From the NCBI GenBank assembly GCA_017619755.1, contig JAFZRU010000005.1, positions 1 to 64,000 on the forward strand: DNA of 64,000 nt, written 5' to 3'. The first letter of the stretch is position 1; every line of letters begins with the position of its first letter. The position numbers and the translations under genes were made by a program. This DNA is from Prevotella sp. (lineage in GTDB: Bacteria > Bacteroidota > Bacteroidia > Bacteroidales > Bacteroidaceae). Under the pieces are notes generated by a model. It searched no databases. It worked only from the letters and a program-made list of their open reading frames with translations, and was not told the origin of the DNA. Below are positions 9,628 through 19,292 of this stretch, piece by piece.

Positions 9628-11514
9628 TCAATATTTAAATCCTACATAACTATGTGCCGGCAGTTTCACGTCGAAAACTGTCTGCCCCTCTGCATATCCA
9701 TAAAAGCGGTTTCTTCCAGGTTTCACCTCTGTTGGCTTGATTTGCTCACCGGTGAGGAGGTTGTCAAGTCTGTTGACCTTTTCGTTGAGGACCACCCTCA
9801 AGTCCACCGCATTGTCATTGAAATTCTCCACCACCATCGTCCTGTTGTCGTATGGGAACAAAGCGACTTTTGACGGCCCCTCGATGTACGCCCCCACATC
9901 CTTGCTCATGGCCCTTCGGATGACATTCAGTGCTTGTGGTGGGAAGTCGTACAGGTTGCCGAAGTCGTCGGGTATGGTGAGAACGAAGAGCATTCCCTTG
10001 GAATAAGTGTCGCGCAAGAGAATGGGATATCCAGAGACTCCGCCGATGAGCGGTCTTCCCGCACTGACCACCTCCCAAGCGTCGTTGGTGAAATATTTCA
10101 CTTGTGGTATGATTATCTCCCTTTCCGCCTTTCCCGCCATACCGAAGTCGTTGACGATGGCCTTGAGGTCTCCGCAATACAGTTCCACCACGTCGGCGAG
10201 CTGTTCCTTGATGACCTTGAGCAACCCCGTGGTGATGATGACGTCGCCCCCTCCTTTCAGTTGACGTTTGATTTTCTCCACGATGTCCTTGTCCTTTGCC
10301 GCCTGCTGCGTAAGGAGGATTTGCCTGCATCCGTCTTTCCACTCCGGGTGCATGTCCATGGGCAGTCCGATCATGCCCAAGTAGTTTTGGAGGAAATCCT
10401 CTCCAGAGGAATGGTAAGGCTTGTAGGACACCAATCCGACGGGTTGCCCCAACATCCCCACGAGGATGTCAGTTTGATGGAGTGTCTGGTTGGCAAATCT
10501 TGCCATCGTCGTCGGTGTGATGCTTTTCCCGTTTTTGCTGAACGGCTTCACCATGTCGTCATATCTGAAGCTGTTGCCTCCCAAGTCCTGCCAAGGGGCG
10601 CGCATGGCCGGTGTGATTTTCACTTCTGCCAGTTGCATGTAGTTCCACAAGATGATTTCGGGCGTTTTCGACAGCATGGTGAGATGCAGTTGCTCTGCAT
10701 ATCTGTCCATGCTCATGTGTATTCCTCCGGCGTCCACCCATCCCCCTCCGTTGCGCCCGGGAGCGATGTTGTCGAAATATTTCATGATGTTATAGCTCAA
10801 ATAGTTTTGCAGGTGCTGAGCCGATGCAGGGTCCCTGGTTTCCGTTCCTGTCCAGATGCCGTCGAAATAGGTAGGCTCCTCCTCGATGTTGAATCCCAAT
10901 CCATGGAAATGGTCATACCAGTTGGGATATTTCACGATGACTTTCACCTTTGGGTTGACAGCCTTTGCGGGATTGACCACCAATTCCCTACCGGCGTCAG
11001 CCATGAGTTTGAGTCTGTATTCTGTCCAACTTTTGTTTCCCTTTGCTGCTATTTCATCGTCGTTTTTCAAGTCGATGAAAAAGAAGTCATCGAGGATGAA
11101 ATCATCAAAGAACTTGGCGGTGTATTCCGAGATGTGCTTCACCTGCTCCCGCTCCTCCGGTCTGGCATAACTGTAGGTCTCGAAGTCAGAAGGCTCGGAG
11201 CGTGTGAACGTAATGCCACCTCCCACCTCCAATCCTTTTGAGAGGAAGAATTTCTTCACCTTTTTAAGAATGTTCTCCGGCACGGTGTATGCATCGCGAT
11301 GTGTCTCGATGTAGATTTTGTCAAGATCCACCTGGCTGCTGACCGTTTCCCATGTTTCTTTCAGGAACTTGTCATCATCCATCCTGGCCACGTCCTGCGC
11401 CCGGACATAGGTGGAGACTTTGAAATTCTGAAACTTTCCGGCCTGCACCGTTGTGAACGCCATCATGGCAGCCAATGCAAGAACTACTTTTTTGAGATTA
11501 TCTTTTTTCATCAT
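9628..11514 (-). CDS. Secreted probable TIM-barrel glycosidase-like protein, family unassigned
   Basis: This 628-residue protein has a signal peptide (LKKVVLALAAMMAFTTVQA). I cannot place it in a named family. The N-terminal half alternates strands and helices like a TIM barrel; acidic strand ends such as FILDDFFFIDLKNDD (about residues 135-150) and YFDGIWTGTETRDP (about 220-233) are candidate active-site positions. The last 100 residues look like a beta-sandwich of the kind that closes GH5- or GH13-type proteins. Two adjacent ATGs (11514 and 11511) follow AAGGA; the second has the better spacing. It sits 14 bp after the hybrid sensor gene and 4 bp before GH3, strongly suggesting polysaccharide degradation, but the function is inferred from context. 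Confidence 0.6.
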   Translation of the reverse strand: MMKKDNLKKVVLALAAMMAFTTVQAGKFQNFKVSTYVRAQDVARMDDDKFLKETWETVSSQVDLDKIYIETHRDAYTVPENILKKVKKFFLSKGLEVGGGITFTRSEPSDFETYSYARPEEREQVKHISEYTAKFFDDFILDDFFFIDLKNDDEIAAKGNKSWTEYRLKLMADAGRELVVNPAKAVNPKVKVIVKYPNWYDHFHGLGFNIEEEPTYFDGIWTGTETRDPASAQHLQNYLSYNIMKYFDNIAPGRNGGGWVDAGGIHMSMDRYAEQLHLTMLSKTPEIILWNYMQLAEVKITPAMRAPWQDLGGNSFRYDDMVKPFSKNGKSITPTTMARFANQTLHQTDILVGMLGQPVGLVSYKPYHSSGEDFLQNYLGMIGLPMDMHPEWKDGCRQILLTQQAAKDKDIVEKIKRQLKGGGDVIITTGLLKVIKEQLADVVELYCGDLKAIVNDFGMAGKAEREIIIPQVKYFTNDAWEVVSAGRPLIGGVSGYPILLRDTYSKGMLFVLTIPDDFGNLYDFPPQALNVIRRAMSKDVGAYIEGPSKVALFPYDNRTMVVENFNDNAVDLRVVLNEKVNRLDNLLTGEQIKPTEVKPGRNRFYGYAEGQTVFDVKLPAHSYVGFKY

Positions 11515-11528
11515 TCCTTGTGATTTGG

Positions 11529-14500
11529 TTATTGCTTGAGTTTTTTCAAGTATTCCGATGGTATTTCCCCATAGGTTTGCTTGAAATAATTGGTGAATTG
11601 CTTGGGTGACAGCCCCACCATGTCGGCCACCTCCGAGATGTTGGTCTTTCCTTGGTCAAGGAGGCTTCTCCCCCTTTTCATTTTCATGATCCTGATGAAT
11701 TCCAACGGTGTCTTTCCAGTGATGGCCATGAGTTTCTTGTAGAGATGTCCTCTTGTCATTCCCACATCCTGGCTGAGTTGCACCACCGAATAGTTGGTGT
11801 CGGCCATGTTGGTTTCAATGCTTTCCATGACGTGTGTGATGAGTTCTTCATCGAGCGAACTGACAGTGATTTCGTTTGGTTTGATTTCCATTCCTTTTCC
11901 CACTTTAGTGTATGTATTTTGTGTCCATTCAAGTATTTTCTTGATTTTCAATTTGAGCACAGCCAGGCTAAAAGGCTTGGTGATGTAGTCCGCCACTCCC
12001 TCCTTCATACTCGCCACAATGTCCTCCTGGCCGCTTTTTGCAGTGAGCAAAATGACAGGAATGTGGGAATAATTGATGTTGTTTTTCAGCTGTCTGAAAA
12101 GTTGTATGCCATCCATGAGAGGCATCATCACGTCGCTCACGACGATGTTCACCCGCTGTTTTCCCGCCATTTTTTCCAAAGCCTCCATTCCATTTTCAGC
12201 TACGATGACATGGTATTCGTCTTCAAGGCTTCTTTGGAGGAATTGCCTTGCATCCAAATTGTCCTCCACCACCATGATGGTGGGCTTACCCTCCTTTTGT
12301 TCCTTGGCATCAGCCTCTCTCTCGTCGTCGCTGTCCACCTCTTCCGTCAACTCCCCCTGGTTGTCATATTCCGTCATCACGGGCAAGGTGACGGTGAAGA
12401 CGGTTCCCTTCGGTTTGTTGTCGGTCACATCGATGGTTCCTCCCATCATTTCCACATATTGTCTCACGATGTGCAGTCCCAGTCCGCTTCCCTCTTGCTC
12501 ATGCCCATGGCTTTCCTGCATAAATCTGTCGAAGACGTGTTGTTTGTCTTTTACACCAATGCCCGTGTCGGAAAAAGAGAGTACGATTTGGCGGTTGTCC
12601 TCCTCCCCCTTTACGAGCAAATCCACCGTGACATCTCCGTTGTCGGAGTTGTATTTATAAGCATTGGACAAAAGGTTGGTGACAATTCGTCTCATTTTGT
12701 TTTCGTCGAAAACAATTTCCACAGGTTCCTTTGGCACATTCAGGTGCAAGTTGATTTCCTTGTGAGCGGCATAATATGCAAATCCCTGAACCGTTTGTGA
12801 GACAAATCCAACGATGTCTCCGTGTTTGAGATGAAGTTTCTCCATCCCCACATCAAGTCTTCTGAAGTCAAGAAGCTGAAGGATGAGGTCGTAGAGTTGT
12901 TGTGCGTTTCTCCATGCCACCTCCATCTCCGTCTTGATGTTCGCCGGGAGGTTGGCAGCCCTAATTTTCTCCAATGGAGCCATCACCAGCGTCAATGGCG
13001 TTTTCAAATCGTGGCTGATATTGGTGAAGAATCTGATTTTCTCTTCCTCCATCTCATATTTTTTCAAGTTGACCTCCATCTGCTTGATGAGAAGTTGCCT
13101 TTTTTGCTTTTGTCGCACCGCCCTGTTGAGCATGCAGAATGCAAGTATCAAGATGGCGATGTAGGCGAGGATGGCGGGTATGGACAACCAGAAGGGCGGC
13201 AGCACCTCTATGGGTAGTTCGGCAATGCTGCTCTCCATCATCCCCGGCAATTCAGCCTTCACCTGCAGCACATGCTTTCCTGGCTTCAAAGCGAGCAGAT
13301 GCAAAATGTTAACGGAGACTCCCATCCACTCCTTTTCCCCCTTGAACCGATAGAAATACTTGATTTTCCTGCTTTGCGAAGGAAGCATGGCTGACACTGC
13401 CACACCAAGATGGTCGTCATGATGCAAGGTGATGGCATTGTTGCTGTACAAGTTTGTGTTCCCCCCATCCTCGTCTGTATTCAGCAATTTGCCATTGATC
13501 ATGAAGTCAGTAAACCTGACATGAAGGCTTGGCTGTTGGGTGATGATGTTTTCGTTCATGATGCTGACATACCCCATGAAGCAACCCAGCCATGCCTCAC
13601 CGTTTTGGGTCGTCAAGGCCGCGTTGTTGGAGAACACCACATCTTCAAGTCCGTCGGAAGAGTAAAAAGGATAGCATTTACATTCGAAATGCCTTCTATC
13701 GTCCATTTGCGCCAAAATGCAAGTGAGTCCATTGTCGGTGGCCGCCCACACGTAGTCACCACTCTTGGCCAACGCCCTGACGATGTTGTTGGACATACCG
13801 TCGTAAGTGGTGAAATGATGAACTTGGTCGTCCCCTCTTCGATAAGTCCACAACCCGTTCCTGCTCCCAACAAACAAGATGCCACGGTCGTTCACGAGCA
13901 ACGAAGAGATGTATGAGCCATTGACTTTTTCCAGTTGCTTAATGTTGACGAAATTCCCGTGTGCGCAATCGTACACGGAGACTCCCATGGACGTACCAAT
14001 GTACATGAGGTCCTGCACAGCATCGAAAGCCATGCACAGACATCCATTCGACACAAGCGGAGAGTTGCCTGTGGTGTAATCGACGACCTTTCCGTCCTTG
14101 GTCACCTTCACCACTCCCTTGTCCACGGTCGCCACCCACAGGTTTCCATTGTTGTCATTGACCATCGCCTTTACATATCTTAATTGCGGGTACTGTGAGA
14201 GGACAGGTTGGAAGCCACCCATTTCAAACTTGGCGATGCCGTTTCCATAAGTACCGACAAGGAGTTCCCCACTTGCATTGATGACGAGCGAGGTCACGAT
14301 GTCGGATGGTATTTGCTTCCTCATGGCATTGAAATGCGTCTCCACTCCTTCCGGCGATTTCATCAGGACCCCCGCTCCATCGAATCCGATCCAGATGTTT
14401 CCCTTTTCGTCCTGCACCATGGAACTGACATCCTCGTATGCCCCAGTGGAAACGAGGTTGAAGTTAGGACTGCTCATATCGGTGAACGCCACCCCCAATT

Positions 14501-15467
14501 TGGCAGAGCCCACCCACATGGTGTTGTTGTTGTCGAGATAGAAGCATGTGATGTGGCTACTATGCGACTCAAAGGCATGCATGCTCATCACCTCCTTGAG
14601 CGACATTCCACCTTGCTGGTATTCAAAAACATGTATTCCGGCATTCACGGTGCCGAGCCAGAGCCTTCCCTCGTTGTCCTCCTCCATGGCATTGACCAAG
14701 ACGGAACCCATGTTCGACAATTCCTCCGCCTGCCTCCATTCGTGCGACTTGAGAGAGAATTGCCATTGCGTTCCAGCCTGTGAATGTGAATTGAACATCC
14801 AGAGAGTCGCATGACTGTCGAGAAACACCCTGTTGTCACGGTCGTCATTGACATTGGGGGCCTGTGACAAAGGAACGAGGCGTCGGGAATTGAGCGAGAC
14901 CTCATAAATCTTGTAATCTTTGGTGACGATGACCGTTCTTCCATTCTTGGAGACGATGTGTGAAATGGCAGCCTTGCTGTAATTGGGAATGTGAAAGACG
15001 GTTCTCTGTGTGAAATCGTAATGAAACAGCCCCATATCGGTAGCCACCCACAAATAGTGCCTGTCATCCACGTAGAAGAGGGTCATCTTTCCTTTCACCC
15101 CCAGTTTTGAAAGTCTTTTCGCCCCATCCTTCAACCAAGTTTTGCTCTGACGGTCGTAGCAATACAGTTCCATGGCGCAAAGCATCCATAGTGTGTTGTC
15201 AGCCGTCTCCCTGACCATTTTGACATCATTGCCCCTGCCCCCGAATTGGAGAGGCATGTAGTTGTGGAATCTATATCCATCGTACCTGCTAAGACCGTTG
15301 ATGGTGGAGAGCCAGATGAAGCCCTGAGAATCTCTGATCACATCCCTGACGAAATTGTCAGCCATCCCATCCTTCACATCCACTTTGCGAAAGAAGAAAT
15401 TGCCAGCCGAGGCAGCTGTAGCCAACGTCCATGCGATGAAAAATGCAATGATGCGAGTGTTGCCCAT
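11529..15467 (-). CDS. Hybrid two-component sensor/regulator (HTCS)
   Basis: This 1312-residue protein contains, in order, a signal sequence, a periplasmic beta-propeller of Reg_prop repeats (about residues 25-680), a Y_Y_Y-type Ig domain, a membrane helix near 755-780, a histidine kinase with SHDLKTPL (His 819) and ATPase boxes (NLLSNAYKYN, DTGIGV, GSGLGL), a receiver with DVMMPLMDG (Asp 1112), and an AraC-type DNA-binding domain at about 1215-1312. Such proteins bind oligosaccharides in the periplasm and activate nearby degradation genes. All catalytic residues are present. It heads the operon with the unassigned protein and GH3; GH9 on the opposite side may also be a target. Confidence 0.96.
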   Translation of the reverse strand: MGNTRIIAFFIAWTLATAASAGNFFFRKVDVKDGMADNFVRDVIRDSQGFIWLSTINGLSRYDGYRFHNYMPLQFGGRGNDVKMVRETADNTLWMLCAMELYCYDRQSKTWLKDGAKRLSKLGVKGKMTLFYVDDRHYLWVATDMGLFHYDFTQRTVFHIPNYSKAAISHIVSKNGRTVIVTKDYKIYEVSLNSRRLVPLSQAPNVNDDRDNRVFLDSHATLWMFNSHSQAGTQWQFSLKSHEWRQAEELSNMGSVLVNAMEEDNEGRLWLGTVNAGIHVFEYQQGGMSLKEVMSMHAFESHSSHITCFYLDNNNTMWVGSAKLGVAFTDMSSPNFNLVSTGAYEDVSSMVQDEKGNIWIGFDGAGVLMKSPEGVETHFNAMRKQIPSDIVTSLVINASGELLVGTYGNGIAKFEMGGFQPVLSQYPQLRYVKAMVNDNNGNLWVATVDKGVVKVTKDGKVVDYTTGNSPLVSNGCLCMAFDAVQDLMYIGTSMGVSVYDCAHGNFVNIKQLEKVNGSYISSLLVNDRGILFVGSRNGLWTYRRGDDQVHHFTTYDGMSNNIVRALAKSGDYVWAATDNGLTCILAQMDDRRHFECKCYPFYSSDGLEDVVFSNNAALTTQNGEAWLGCFMGYVSIMNENIITQQPSLHVRFTDFMINGKLLNTDEDGGNTNLYSNNAITLHHDDHLGVAVSAMLPSQSRKIKYFYRFKGEKEWMGVSVNILHLLALKPGKHVLQVKAELPGMMESSIAELPIEVLPPFWLSIPAILAYIAILILAFCMLNRAVRQKQKRQLLIKQMEVNLKKYEMEEEKIRFFTNISHDLKTPLTLVMAPLEKIRAANLPANIKTEMEVAWRNAQQLYDLILQLLDFRRLDVGMEKLHLKHGDIVGFVSQTVQGFAYYAAHKEINLHLNVPKEPVEIVFDENKMRRIVTNLLSNAYKYNSDNGDVTVDLLVKGEEDNRQIVLSFSDTGIGVKDKQHVFDRFMQESHGHEQEGSGLGLHIVRQYVEMMGGTIDVTDNKPKGTVFTVTLPVMTEYDNQGELTEEVDSDDEREADAKEQKEGKPTIMVVEDNLDARQFLQRSLEDEYHVIVAENGMEALEKMAGKQRVNIVVSDVMMPLMDGIQLFRQLKNNINYSHIPVILLTAKSGQEDIVASMKEGVADYITKPFSLAVLKLKIKKILEWTQNTYTKVGKGMEIKPNEITVSSLDEELITHVMESIETNMADTNYSVVQLSQDVGMTRGHLYKKLMAITGKTPLEFIRIMKMKRGRSLLDQGKTNISEVADMVGLSPKQFTNYFKQTYGEIPSEYLKKLKQ

Positions 15468-15487
15468 GGTTCTTGCTTGTTTTCAGA

Positions 15488-15518
15488 CAAAGATAATCAA
15501 TTTTTCACATTCTCCCAA
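15488..15518 (-). promoter_or_regulatory. Promoter of the HTCS operon
   Basis: On the minus strand TTGG (15515-15518), a 19-bp spacer and TATCTTTG (15488-15495) fit the Bacteroidetes consensus. The predicted leader before the ATG at 15467 is only about 15 nt. Confidence 0.65.
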
Positions 15519-15662
15519 TTCTCGGGCAAGATATTTGACTAATGCATCCATCATTTTAACTTTTATCTCCCAAAATGTATTCAATTACAACCAAAATGTA
15601 TCGATGATACAAAAAGGTCGAAAAAGGATATAAAGCCAGCACCCTTCTTTGCTTTTTTCCCC

Positions 15663-15905
15663 TTAAATTTGCAACCAGAACAAATCGATGTGGACTTCCC
15701 AACGGAATACTTCCCCCTGTCGATTGTCAAAACGAGATCTATAATACCTGACATCATCATATAAGCAAGAATGGATTAATGGAGAACTTACTGACGGTAA
15801 TTCCACAGCCAACATCTTTTCAGTGACGGCTTGGAAGTGTTCAATATCATTCTGGAATAGTAGTCCAAGACAATTCGCTACTACAACTATTGGTTTTACT
15901 GATTT
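15663..15905 (-). pseudogene. Possible gene remnant (80 open codons, no start)
   Basis: The minus strand is open for 80 codons after a TGA and reads protein-like near its end (VRYYRSRFDNRQGEVFRWEV), but no start codon opens it. It is not recognised. A decayed C-terminal fragment of a secreted enzyme is one possibility; chance openness is another. Confidence 0.25.
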
Positions 15906-15999
15906 TCATACATTTAGTTTTTTAGGTTTTGTAAACTATTCAAATTAAACAAAGAGGTTCGTGACGAATCATTTTCTTATGCAAATGTAGTGAAAACCT

Positions 16000-16030
16000 G
16001 AGGGCCTTGGTTCGCAAAAGCCAGGCCCTC
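16000..16030 (+). terminator. Hairpin, probable terminator
   Basis: GAGGGCCTTGG and CCAGGCCCTC pair with one bulged base around a TTCGCAAAAG loop and are followed by GTTTATTTT. It lies upstream of the GH9 promoter with no clear gene before it on the + strand. Confidence 0.5.
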
Positions 16031-16077
16031 GTTTATTTTCCATCCACCCCTTCCATAGAAATTATACCGAATGAATA

Positions 16078-16109
16078 TTTGAATGTTTCCCATAAAAACA
16101 CTACCTTTG
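16078..16109 (+). promoter_or_regulatory. Promoter of the GH9 gene
   Basis: TTTG at 16078-16081, 20 bp, then TACCTTTG at 16102-16109. The expected leader is about 70 nt. Confidence 0.75.
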
Positions 16110-16187
16110 CAAAAGTGAGTGCCAATCTATCAACACACCACGGAAAAAACACCATCATCAACACCCCCATAACAAAAAACCACACCT

Positions 16188-18701
16188 ATGACCCGACGAT
16201 TATCGCTTTTCTCCCTTTTGGCCTTCTGGAGCCTTTCCCTCATGGCCCAACAGTTTTCTCTTTGCGAAAAAGGGTATTTCCGCCACGACGGCGTTGACGT
16301 GATGGCCTTCGACGACATTTATCCCGAAGGGCATCAGGGTGGAGTCAGCCTGCTCATGCACGGTGTACGCATCGCCACCAACGGCGACTTGCGCCTGGAG
16401 CCCACCCCCGGGCAGTGGCAACCCGTCCCCCGTCAACTCGGACGCGACGTAGGCCAGCAGTCCATCACCACACGTCTCTGCTACCCCGACTCCTCCCGCC
16501 ACCTCACCGGTTTCAACCCGACAATCTACCCCGACCTGAAGTTGGACTATCAAGTTCGCGTGGAAGCACACGGCGATGGCATCCTGGTGAGCGTGGATTT
16601 GGACAAGCCACTTCCCGAGGCCTTCATCGGGCGCGTGGGTTTCAACTTGGAACTGTTCCCCGGCGTGCTCTTCGGCAAGCATTGGATGATGGACGACGCA
16701 TCGGGGCTCTTTCCACAACAGCCCAACAGTCCGTTGGCCCTTCGCCAACCCAACCATCCCCTTGCCAGCAGTCACCGTCCCCATGGCCGCCCGTTGGCAG
16801 ACCTTGACCAATTAATAGGCAAAGGCTACTCTCCCATGGCCGCTGACGACATCGTTTCCCTCCCCTATTGCCAAGGGCGTTTGTTCACCGTCAGTCCGGA
16901 AGACGACATGCTTCGCTTCACCGTGGCATCGCAATCCGGCACGATGTCGCTTTACGACGGAAGGATGAACCACAACAACGGGTGGTTCGTACTGCGTGAG
17001 GAGGTGGCCTCCGGCGCAACGAAGAACGCCGTCAAGTGGCTCATCACCCCGAATATGGTAAAAGGCTGGAAACGCGAGCCGGTGGTGCAAGTGTCACAAG
17101 TGGGCTACCATGGCAAGCAGGAGAAGACCGCCGTCATCGAGTTGGACGAGCACGACACCCCCTTGCCTTTCGCCCGTCTGATGAAAATCACGGAGCAAGG
17201 TTCCCAGTTGGTATCGGAACTTCCCACCAAGGAGTGGGGTGATTTTCTGCGCTATCGCTACCTGAAAGCCGACTTTAGCGACGTGGCAACCCCCGGCCTC
17301 TACCAAGTTTGCTATGGCCCATCGTCATCGGCGGTGTTCCACATCGGCGACGACGTCTATCAGCGTGGCGTATGGCAGCCCGTGTTGGAATATTTCCTGC
17401 CCGTGCAGATGTGCCATGTACGCGTGAATGAGAAATACCGCGTATGGCATGACGCCTGCCACCTCGACGACGCCCTTATGGCCCCTGACGGCAACCATAT
17501 CGACGGATATGTGCAGCAGCCTAACCTGTCTCCCTACGCGCCCAAACAGAAAGTTCCCGGCGTCAACATAGGTGGATGGCACGACGCGGGCGACTACGAC
17601 CTTCGTGTGGAATCCCAGGCCGGCGAGTCCTTTGTCCTCACTCTGGCTTACGAGACATTCCATCCGGATATCGACGTGACATCCATCGACCATGCCAACC
17701 ATGTGGCAGAGATTCACCAGCCCGACGGCAAGAACGACCTCCTTCAGCAAATAGAGAACGGTGCGCTGAGCGTTGTGGCCTCCTACATGTCGCTGGGCCG
17801 ACTCTACAGGGGCATCATCTGCCCCACCGTGCGACAATACGTGCTGTTAGGCGATGCCGCCGCCATGACCGACGGCGTGGCTGGCACCGACGACGACCGT
17901 TGGATATTCACCGAGGACAACCCGGGCAGGGAAATGAGCACCGCCGCACAACTGGCCGCCATATCACGTCCGCTGAAAGGGTTCAACGACACGCTCTCCA
18001 CCGCTTGCCTGAACATCGCCCGCACGCTCTTCGAAAAGCCGGTGCAGGGACGTACCAAAGGTGCCAAGGTACACGCCGCCGTGGAGCTCTACCTCTCCAC
18101 CCACGAAGCAGCTTACCTCGACTATCTTGTGAGCGAGGCGGATTTCATCACCTCTCACCTTGGAGAAGTGGGATGGCACATCGCCCGACTTGACAAGACG
18201 CTTCGCACCTCCGACAGCCGCAAGGCCCGCCAACTGGCCCTGGCGGTGGAGAAAGCGATGCCGGCTCTTGCCACGCAGATATCCACCATGGCAGAAGCGA
18301 CGCCCTACGGCGTGCCTTATCGCCCCCAAATCTGGGGTGCGGGGTGGGACATCCAAAACTTCGCCTTCCGTCATTACTTCCTCGCCAAGGCCTACCCGAA
18401 GGTGTTCTCCATGGCTCCGGTGTGGAATGCGCTCAACTTTGTCTTGGGATGCCACCCAGGTGTGAACACCGAATCCTTCGCCTCGGGCGTGGGAGCCTCC
18501 TCGGCCACCGTGGCCTACGGTGTCAACCGTGCCGACTGGAGTTACATCCCGGGCGGCGTGGTGTCCGGCACGGCCCTCATCAGGCCTGACTTCCCGGAGT
18601 TGCTGCGCTTCCCCTTCCTATGGCAGCAGACAGAATACTGTATCGGCGGCGCATCCTCTCATTACATGTTCCTCGCATTGGCAGCAGCCCACGAGTGGTA
18701 A
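16188..18701 (+). CDS. Secreted glycoside hydrolase family 9 enzyme
   Basis: This 837-residue protein has a signal peptide (LLAFWSLSLMAQ), a roughly 290-residue N-terminal region of its own, a CelD-N-type Ig domain starting near VVQVSQVGYHGKQ, and a GH9 (alpha/alpha)6 barrel. The motif GGWHDAGDY carries the paired aspartates Asp466 and Asp469 (nucleophile-binding and base), and FLWQQTEYCIGG near the C-terminus gives Glu816 as the likely acid. GH9 enzymes cleave beta-1,4-glucans, xyloglucan or related chains. It faces away from the HTCS operon, so joint action with the GH3 on a beta-glucan is inferred. Confidence 0.9.
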   Translation: MTRRLSLFSLLAFWSLSLMAQQFSLCEKGYFRHDGVDVMAFDDIYPEGHQGGVSLLMHGVRIATNGDLRLEPTPGQWQPVPRQLGRDVGQQSITTRLCYPDSSRHLTGFNPTIYPDLKLDYQVRVEAHGDGILVSVDLDKPLPEAFIGRVGFNLELFPGVLFGKHWMMDDASGLFPQQPNSPLALRQPNHPLASSHRPHGRPLADLDQLIGKGYSPMAADDIVSLPYCQGRLFTVSPEDDMLRFTVASQSGTMSLYDGRMNHNNGWFVLREEVASGATKNAVKWLITPNMVKGWKREPVVQVSQVGYHGKQEKTAVIELDEHDTPLPFARLMKITEQGSQLVSELPTKEWGDFLRYRYLKADFSDVATPGLYQVCYGPSSSAVFHIGDDVYQRGVWQPVLEYFLPVQMCHVRVNEKYRVWHDACHLDDALMAPDGNHIDGYVQQPNLSPYAPKQKVPGVNIGGWHDAGDYDLRVESQAGESFVLTLAYETFHPDIDVTSIDHANHVAEIHQPDGKNDLLQQIENGALSVVASYMSLGRLYRGIICPTVRQYVLLGDAAAMTDGVAGTDDDRWIFTEDNPGREMSTAAQLAAISRPLKGFNDTLSTACLNIARTLFEKPVQGRTKGAKVHAAVELYLSTHEAAYLDYLVSEADFITSHLGEVGWHIARLDKTLRTSDSRKARQLALAVEKAMPALATQISTMAEATPYGVPYRPQIWGAGWDIQNFAFRHYFLAKAYPKVFSMAPVWNALNFVLGCHPGVNTESFASGVGASSATVAYGVNRADWSYIPGGVVSGTALIRPDFPELLRFPFLWQQTEYCIGGASSHYMFLALAAAHEW

Positions 18702-18731
18702 GAAACAGGTGAATTATATGAAGGTGATTTT

Positions 18732-19292
18732 ATGACAGAAAAGGAAAAGATGCTGAGCGGGAAGATCTATTCCGCCGTTGACAAGCAATTGATTAAAGAA
18801 CTGGGCGACACGCGTGAGTTGATTTACGACTACAACCACTTGCGCCCTTCAGAGCATGCGAAGAAGTTGGAACTGCTGAAAAGTTTGTTGGGGCATATTG
18901 GCGACGATGCCTTGATTATCAACCAACCATTCTATTGCGACTACGGCAAACAAATCAGCGTGGGCAAAAGGTTTTTCGCCAATTTCAACCTCACCATCTT
19001 GGACGAGGCTCCGGTGACCATCGGCGACGACTGTTTCATGGGACCCAATGTGAGCATCTACACCGCCTGCCACAGCACCGACCCACGGGAGCGCAACTCC
19101 CGCCGTGAATGGGCCGAGGCTGTGAGCATAGGCAACAATGTGTGGATAGGTGGCAGCGTGACCATCCTGCCCGGCGTCACCATCGGCGACAATGTCACCA
19201 TCGGTGCTGGTTCCGTCGTCAACAAAGACATACCATCTGGCAGCATCGCAGTAGGCAATCCGTGCAAAGTGGTCAAGAGGATAGAAGATTAG
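18732..19292 (+). CDS. Sugar O-acetyltransferase (maltose/galactoside acetyltransferase type)
   Basis: This 186-residue protein matches the Maa/LacA family: an N-terminal Mac domain (KMLSGKIYSAVDKQLIKEL) followed by a left-handed beta-helix with repeats such as IGDDCFMGPNVSIYTACH, where the His is catalytic. It should acetylate a sugar hydroxyl from acetyl-CoA in the cytoplasm; the natural acceptor is generally unknown for this family. It starts 30 bp after the GH9 stop and may be co-transcribed with it. Confidence 0.93.
   Translation: MTEKEKMLSGKIYSAVDKQLIKELGDTRELIYDYNHLRPSEHAKKLELLKSLLGHIGDDALIINQPFYCDYGKQISVGKRFFANFNLTILDEAPVTIGDDCFMGPNVSIYTACHSTDPRERNSRREWAEAVSIGNNVWIGGSVTILPGVTIGDNVTIGAGSVVNKDIPSGSIAVGNPCKVVKRIED

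Larger units (their letters stand above)
15468..16187. other. 720-bp intergenic region between HTCS and GH9
   Basis: It holds the two divergent promoters (15488-15518 on -, 16078-16109 on +), a hairpin at 16000-16030, an isolated + strand -7-like box TAAATTTG at 15664-15671, and an 80-codon open frame without a start codon on the - strand (15663-15905). No intact gene was found. Confidence 0.7.

Noticed and set aside
9934-11241. Long + strand open frame opposite the unassigned secreted protein
   Set aside because: The minus-strand product has a signal peptide and correct operon spacing; the plus-strand reading looks like an antisense shadow.
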